A stretch of DNA of 26,158 nt, taken from the IMG/VR virus record IMGVR_UViG_3300010885_069969, positions 1 to 26,158 of that record, one strand, 5' to 3'. Below, one piece after another: positions 22,434-26,158 of this stretch (positions within the stretch are counted from its first letter, which is position 1; every line of letters begins with the position of its first letter). This DNA comes from a virus. The notes under the pieces were generated by a model. That model saw only the letters and a program-made list of their open reading frames with translations. It was not told where the DNA came from and searched no databases. The translations under genes were made by a program, and so were the position numbers.

Positions 22434-22911
22434 TTTTCACCTTATTTATTTGAACAGATTGAACATTTTCCGAAAGATTTTTAATACAGTTTGCTAAGTA
22501 TGATAATCTATCCATACGTTGTTTAGCATATCTACGAATATTATTTAGCGATGAAGCTTTATCATTATGTTTTATAGCTTGTCCACTTTTTTCTATATAA
22601 CCGTAACCCTTATAGTTATTTAATTCATCCGCTATAACATCTTTAATTAAATCATCTGCCCAATTATATCGGGCTATTTCTCTATTAATGGTTCTTTGAA
22701 CATGAAAAGCAAATTGGGTTAGCCTTAAAGACATTTCCGAGCAATCAATACTTGTTAACTTTTCTATAGATGCTCTATCCATGCTCAAATATGACTGTAG
22801 TTCGCCTTCTGGTAAACCATCTGCTTTATATTTAGGAAATCCAATACTAGTTTCATACTCATCTAGAATTGTATCCCACTTTTCCATTTCTTCTTTAGCT
22901 GATTTCATCAA
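22423..22911 (-). CDS. Conserved-looking helical protein, function unknown
   Basis: A 162-aa, mostly helical, charged protein with no cysteine cluster, signal peptide or membrane segment. Features that could be traced: KWDTILDEYETSIGFPKY near the N-terminus, FAFHVQRTINREIARYNWADD in the middle, and a C-terminal basic helix (RRYAKQRMDRLSYLANCI). I do not recognise it. It sits between a Vsr-like nuclease and a zinc-ribbon gene in the recombination/replication operon and overlaps both. Confidence 0.6.
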   Translation of the reverse strand: MMKSAKEEMEKWDTILDEYETSIGFPKYKADGLPEGELQSYLSMDRASIEKLTSIDCSEMSLRLTQFAFHVQRTINREIARYNWADDLIKDVIADELNNYKGYGYIEKSGQAIKHNDKASSLNNIRRYAKQRMDRLSYLANCIKNLSENVQSVQINKVKNGS

Positions 22912-23299
22912 TTAGGTCTTTCCAGTTATCTTGGGAGTTATAAGGTAATTCTATAAACGAAAAACTATTTATTTCACACCATTGTTTTTTTTCTAAATCT
23001 CTCTTTTTTGCTTTTGCAAAATCCATTAAACTACCATGAAAATGAGGAACAAACTTATAATGTTGTTCTCCATGAACTTCTATGCATTTTTTAATTAATG
23101 GTATATAAAAATCTAAATAAACAATTTCATTCTTTCTAATATATACAGGCACTTCTTCTAGTACATGCATAGTTGGATAGATTTCTTTTATTAATTTTCT
23201 AGCAGCAAGATGGTATGATGATTTTGCTGAAGCATTTTGAAAACATCCATTTATATTCCAATTAATTGAATTACCGTCTAGATCTCTAACTTTAATCAT
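22895..23299 (-). CDS. Small Vsr-like/PD-(D/E)XK endonuclease
   Basis: A 134-aa protein. The core VYLDFYIPLIKKCIEVHGEQHY shows the Asp...Glu-x-HGxQHY pattern of Vsr-like and DUF559-type nucleases. KKRDLEKKQWCEIN and FSFIELPY follow, the usual conserved helix and last strand. It is shorter than the EDxHD protein at 2931-3728 and has no DNA-binding repeat, so it looks like an operon nuclease (for example junction- or branch-cutting) rather than a clear homing enzyme; that distinction is inferred. It begins right after the recA gene and overlaps the next gene by 17 bases. Confidence 0.68.
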   Translation of the reverse strand: MIKVRDLDGNSINWNINGCFQNASAKSSYHLAARKLIKEIYPTMHVLEEVPVYIRKNEIVYLDFYIPLIKKCIEVHGEQHYKFVPHFHGSLMDFAKAKKRDLEKKQWCEINSFSFIELPYNSQDNWKDLIDEIS

Positions 23300-23300
23300 A

Positions 23301-25373
23301 TTATTCCTTTACAAAGCCAAGCATCTTTTTGATATCTAGATATAGATTATTATAGATTTCTTTATTTTCTATTAAATAGTTTCTAATCTTTTCTGTTCCT
23401 TGAAATTTGGGCTTATCTTCTAAAAAGGATAGAGTATACCAAGAACCAGTTTTTTCTATTAATCCAAAACTAATAGCTAATTCTATAACTTCCTTATATT
23501 CATCTATACCTTCTCCATAACGAATATAGCTAACAGTTTCTCCTCCGGGAGCCCCTAATGCACACCATTGTACAGTCCAATGAACCTCTTGGCCGATTGG
23601 ATTACCTTCTTGGGTTAAAGACCATAAAGTGTGATATTTTGCTCTTAATTTAACGTCACCCTGATAACCAATACCTTGACCGCTTTTTTCTTTCCACTCA
23701 GCATGTCCATTACCGGGATTTCCCATTAAATGAGTAATACCAATAACGATATTTTTATTAACAGCAATAACATTCGCTACTTTTCTACAAAATTTAGATA
23801 ATAGTTTTGGACCATCTGCTCTTTGCATCTTATCCATATCGCTCGTTAATTCTGTTTCTGTACATAATGCAGAATAGGAGTCTATAATTACTACGCAACC
23901 GGGTTCTTCATTAATTACTCTATCCGCAATTTGCAGAAACTTTTCAGCAGTAAGAATGTTCCCTTGTTCTGAACCAATGATGTGAAACTTTTCTTTATTG
24001 ATTCCGGGAATACCAGCTAAATCTCGTGGCTTTATTCTTCCTTCCACATTAAAATAATAAACATTTCTATTACCATATTCGGGTTTTTGTGCATTCGCAG
24101 CAAAAGATAAACTGGTGAGGGTATTATGGGTTATAATAAATTCATTAGTTAAAAAAAGACCGTCTTGGGTATTGATTTTAATACATGTTGCCTTTTCCCG
24201 ACATATATGTGAAACATTAGTTATTGTTCTGAATAAAGGAGGTTTTTTTCTTGGGTTATTGAATTTTTTTCTCTTTAACTGGAATAGAGAATCTATATTA
24301 TTTCCATGAATATATAAGCGATAAGATAGAAATTTCTGGTTTGATCCAGTATAGCTTGTGTATCTGGAGACTATTTTAGCTGTATACCCTAGAGATTGCA
24401 AAATTTCTTGAACATCTTTAGCTAGAGTTTCTGATACGCTAGTATATTCGGCTCTAAAACCGTCACTACTACCATCAGTATCCATCAAACCCCTAATTAA
24501 TTTAAGTCTATTCTTTAGACTGCTATATTTATAGCTTTCTGGAATAAATTTAGTATGAGAATTAGTTCCCATTATATTAATTCTTTTAAGTTTTTTGGTT
24601 AAAGTATTTCCAGAATTTTTACTTTGTTCAACAATATGAAAATCGATATTATTTTTTATAGTAATTTTTAATTTATTATTCTTGGCATACGTTGTAAATT
24701 TTTTTCTAATAGATTTATCACAAGTAGACATTCCAGGAGTTTTGGCAGATAGACATCCGTCACCGATCAGGCATCCGAAAATATATGGGTCAATTTCTAG
24801 CTTGTCGTTTCTATTAAATTGTACTGGTTGAGTTAAAGATATTTTCCACTTATATCTATCATTATATCTGAGTCCAGATTTTAGTATTTCTTCTAATGAC
24901 ATTGTTATAAATTTATTAGATCTATTATTTTTTGCTACAGTCCAATTGTGGTCTAGTGTGCATTTTGCTTTTGATCCGTCATTAAAGGTAACTTCATAAA
25001 TATCCATTTCTCCTTGAGGATATACTCCGATTACTTCGGCTGTATCTCCAGCTGGAGTATTTACAATATCTCCTAGTGAAATTTCTCCCATTTTTTTAGG
25101 GCCTTTAGGAGTATAAACTATAGAAGAATTAGCTAAACTTTTCCCACATTTTGGCTGACCTGTAAATACCACAAAGCTACCTTCTGGTATACCCCCTCCT
25201 AAAATTAAGTCAAGAGCTGGGCTAACAGGAATGACTATGGTTTTCTTATCCATCACATAATTTGCATCCACCACTATACCAGCCCCGAAATCTTTTTTAA
25301 TGCTACTTAGCATTTTATCCGAAGCATTTACAGATTTTTCAGAATCAACTTCCTTTTCCTTCGTTTTAGCCAT
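23301..25373 (-). CDS. recA: RecA/UvsX-like recombinase with an in-frame intein
   Basis: A 690-aa precursor. Residues 1-78 are RecA up to the Walker A loop GQPKCGK; 79-417 are an intein; 418-690 continue TLTSLSFAANAQ. Splicing gives a 351-aa protein, the normal RecA size, with P-loop GQPKCGKT. Later motifs include VVIIDSYSAL (Walker B) and VIGITHLMGNPG (DNA-binding loop region). It catalyses strand exchange during phage recombination and repair. Because the intein sits in the ATP site, the precursor should be inactive until spliced. The first codons overlap the upstream stop in ATGGCTAA. Confidence 0.93.
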   Translation of the reverse strand: MAKTKEKEVDSEKSVNASDKMLSSIKKDFGAGIVVDANYVMDKKTIVIPVSPALDLILGGGIPEGSFVVFTGQPKCGKSLANSSIVYTPKGPKKMGEISLGDIVNTPAGDTAEVIGVYPQGEMDIYEVTFNDGSKAKCTLDHNWTVAKNNRSNKFITMSLEEILKSGLRYNDRYKWKISLTQPVQFNRNDKLEIDPYIFGCLIGDGCLSAKTPGMSTCDKSIRKKFTTYAKNNKLKITIKNNIDFHIVEQSKNSGNTLTKKLKRINIMGTNSHTKFIPESYKYSSLKNRLKLIRGLMDTDGSSDGFRAEYTSVSETLAKDVQEILQSLGYTAKIVSRYTSYTGSNQKFLSYRLYIHGNNIDSLFQLKRKKFNNPRKKPPLFRTITNVSHICREKATCIKINTQDGLFLTNEFIITHNTLTSLSFAANAQKPEYGNRNVYYFNVEGRIKPRDLAGIPGINKEKFHIIGSEQGNILTAEKFLQIADRVINEEPGCVVIIDSYSALCTETELTSDMDKMQRADGPKLLSKFCRKVANVIAVNKNIVIGITHLMGNPGNGHAEWKEKSGQGIGYQGDVKLRAKYHTLWSLTQEGNPIGQEVHWTVQWCALGAPGGETVSYIRYGEGIDEYKEVIELAISFGLIEKTGSWYTLSFLEDKPKFQGTEKIRNYLIENKEIYNNLYLDIKKMLGFVKE
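24123..25139 (-). other. Full-length intein with LAGLIDADG endonuclease in the RecA P-loop
   Basis: 339 residues. It starts Ser1 (SLANSSIVYTPKGPKKMG, block A), with block B near TLDHNW. Two LAGLIDADG helices are visible (IFGCLIGDGCLS and LIRGLMDTDGSSDG). It ends with block F/G (GLFLTNEFIITHN). The residue after the junction is Thr. All splicing and endonuclease residues seem intact, so it should be both able to splice and to home. Confidence 0.92.
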
Positions 25374-25788
25374 TATCTAATTCCTTAAGCTTTGATAAGA
25401 TATTTTTAGTAGATTTTTCTTGTCTATGGGTTTTTTCTTCAGACCGATTTATTTCCAATTTAAAATCTGTATTTTCAGATTCCACAAGCTTCTCGTAGTG
25501 ATCTATTATAGCTATGAGGTGAGGCGCCCGCAAAGAGTAAATTTTTGAAGCTTTACTATCTGACAAAGCTTTGATTATAGCTTTTGCTGAATATTTTTCT
25601 AATAATTTATTAGCAGAAGCTATCTGATTTCTATAATAACTAGACCACTTAGGAGTTACCCAGAACCTATAATGTAGATCTATTTTATCTAACTTAGCTT
25701 TATTTTCACAAATAATTTCGGTAATATACTGGGCCGGAGAAACTAATTTCCCATTAGAATAACGAGAAGGGTATATATTTTTTGACAT
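25366..25788 (-). CDS. Phage protein upstream of recA, function unknown
   Basis: A 140-aa, helical, Lys/Ser-rich protein. It contains the aromatic stretch DLHYRFWVTPKWSSYYRNQI (about 38-57), a Leu/Ala helix and a charged C-terminal tail (EEKTHRQEKSTKN). No family recognised. It is coupled on both sides: TAATG with the gene before it and ATGGCTAA with recA. A role in DNA metabolism is suggested only by this position. Confidence 0.6.
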   Translation of the reverse strand: MSKNIYPSRYSNGKLVSPAQYITEIICENKAKLDKIDLHYRFWVTPKWSSYYRNQIASANKLLEKYSAKAIIKALSDSKASKIYSLRAPHLIAIIDHYEKLVESENTDFKLEINRSEEKTHRQEKSTKNILSKLKELDNG

Positions 25789-26126
25789 TATTTTTTTGGT
25801 CTGAAAATTCCTTTTTCTGATTTGGAAACAGTATGCTTTTTTCTCATTTCATCAGCTAATTCGCTGGCAGCCTGAGTCATAATAGCGACAGACTTGGTTT
25901 TCTTGCTGCCCGTTTCTGTAATCATAAGATTTTTAGGGCTTATTGCTGGGGCTGTAGATGTTTTAATAATATCATTTGGAGCCTTTGTAGCCTTGGTAAA
26001 CTTCTCAACTACAGGAGATACTTGATCTTCTTTAAGAGCTAGTTCTTTTGCTATTTTGGTACTGTCAAGACCTTGAGAATCTAGCCAACGAATAGCATAG
26101 GTTTGAGTTTTATTTAATTTAGACAT
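25788..26126 (-). CDS. Small helix-turn-helix protein, function unknown
   Basis: A 112-aa basic protein. Residues about 8-42 read like a helix-turn-helix (YAIRWLDSQGLDSTKIAKEL, then KEDQVSPVVEKF), followed by a Pro/Thr/Ser-rich linker and a Lys-rich C-terminus ending FRPKK. It may bind DNA as a regulator or an accessory factor. It starts at ATG 26126, sharing TAATG with the end of a further upstream frame. Confidence 0.6.
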   Translation of the reverse strand: MSKLNKTQTYAIRWLDSQGLDSTKIAKELALKEDQVSPVVEKFTKATKAPNDIIKTSTAPAISPKNLMITETGSKKTKSVAIMTQAASELADEMRKKHTVSKSEKGIFRPKK

Positions 26127-26158
26127 TATGATCGCTCTCTTTCTGCATTATTTAAGTA
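26126..26158 (-). CDS. Possible C-terminal end of another operon gene (partial)
   Basis: The last ten codons (YLNNAERERS) of an open frame that continues beyond the window end at TAA 26128-26126, overlapping the next start as TAATG, the same junction as at 25788. The stretch is too short to be sure it is coding. Confidence 0.35.
   Translation of the reverse strand, partial: YLNNAERERS

Overview
The window looks like part of a tailed double-stranded DNA phage genome (Caudoviricetes): low G+C, densely packed genes that often overlap by 1-26 bases, good Shine-Dalgarno sequences, a phage-encoded replication and recombination set, and many homing-type endonucleases. The host cannot be read from the sequence. 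No tRNA, rRNA, CRISPR array or insertion sequence was seen, and there is no gene-free stretch longer than 300 bases.

Layout. Bases 1-1875 are on the + strand: the 3' end of a large unrecognised, probably structural, gene and a small zinc-ribbon gene. From 1868 to the end everything is on the - strand, so it is read from right to left. At the right end (26158 to 17614) are two small genes, a RecA/UvsX-like recombinase carrying a full intein, a Vsr-like nuclease, two unknown proteins, a DnaB-type helicase, a DnaG-type primase, a T4 gp1-like dNMP kinase and a Cas4/RecB-like nuclease. A strong sigma70-type promoter at 17578-17606 then leads into a replicative polymerase region (17547-10816). There a C-family (DnaE) DNA polymerase is encoded in pieces together with a proofreading exonuclease. 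An SSB gene with its own promoter follows, closed by a hairpin terminator. Eight tightly coupled ORFs (10305-3703) look like glycosyltransferase, nucleotidyltransferase and methyltransferase relatives. The block ends with a Vsr-like (EDxHD) homing endonuclease, a putative single-strand annealing protein and a zinc-ribbon protein.

The most unusual part is dnaE. (1) Its start occurs twice. A 12-codon remnant (17341-17303) lies before an HNH endonuclease gene, and a second, synonymously diverged copy (16541 onward) lies after it. (2) In the second copy the frame meets TAA right after a TCT codon. Exactly 11 nt must be skipped, to a second TCT codon, to restore the PHP-domain start HVHSHYSLLDG; an 8-bp hairpin sits at this point. 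This resembles the mobA/gene 60 translational-bypass cassette of phage T4. (3) The polymerase is then divided again by a 59-aa gene and an exonuclease gene, with no intein visible at that break. (4) A split intein (N-part 93 aa, C-part 38 aa) at the conserved FNK/SHAV site has a free-standing LAGLIDADG endonuclease gene between its halves. Joined together the pieces make about 1167 aa, a normal DnaE length. The recoding interpretation is an inference from sequence; the split intein and the RecA intein are strongly supported.
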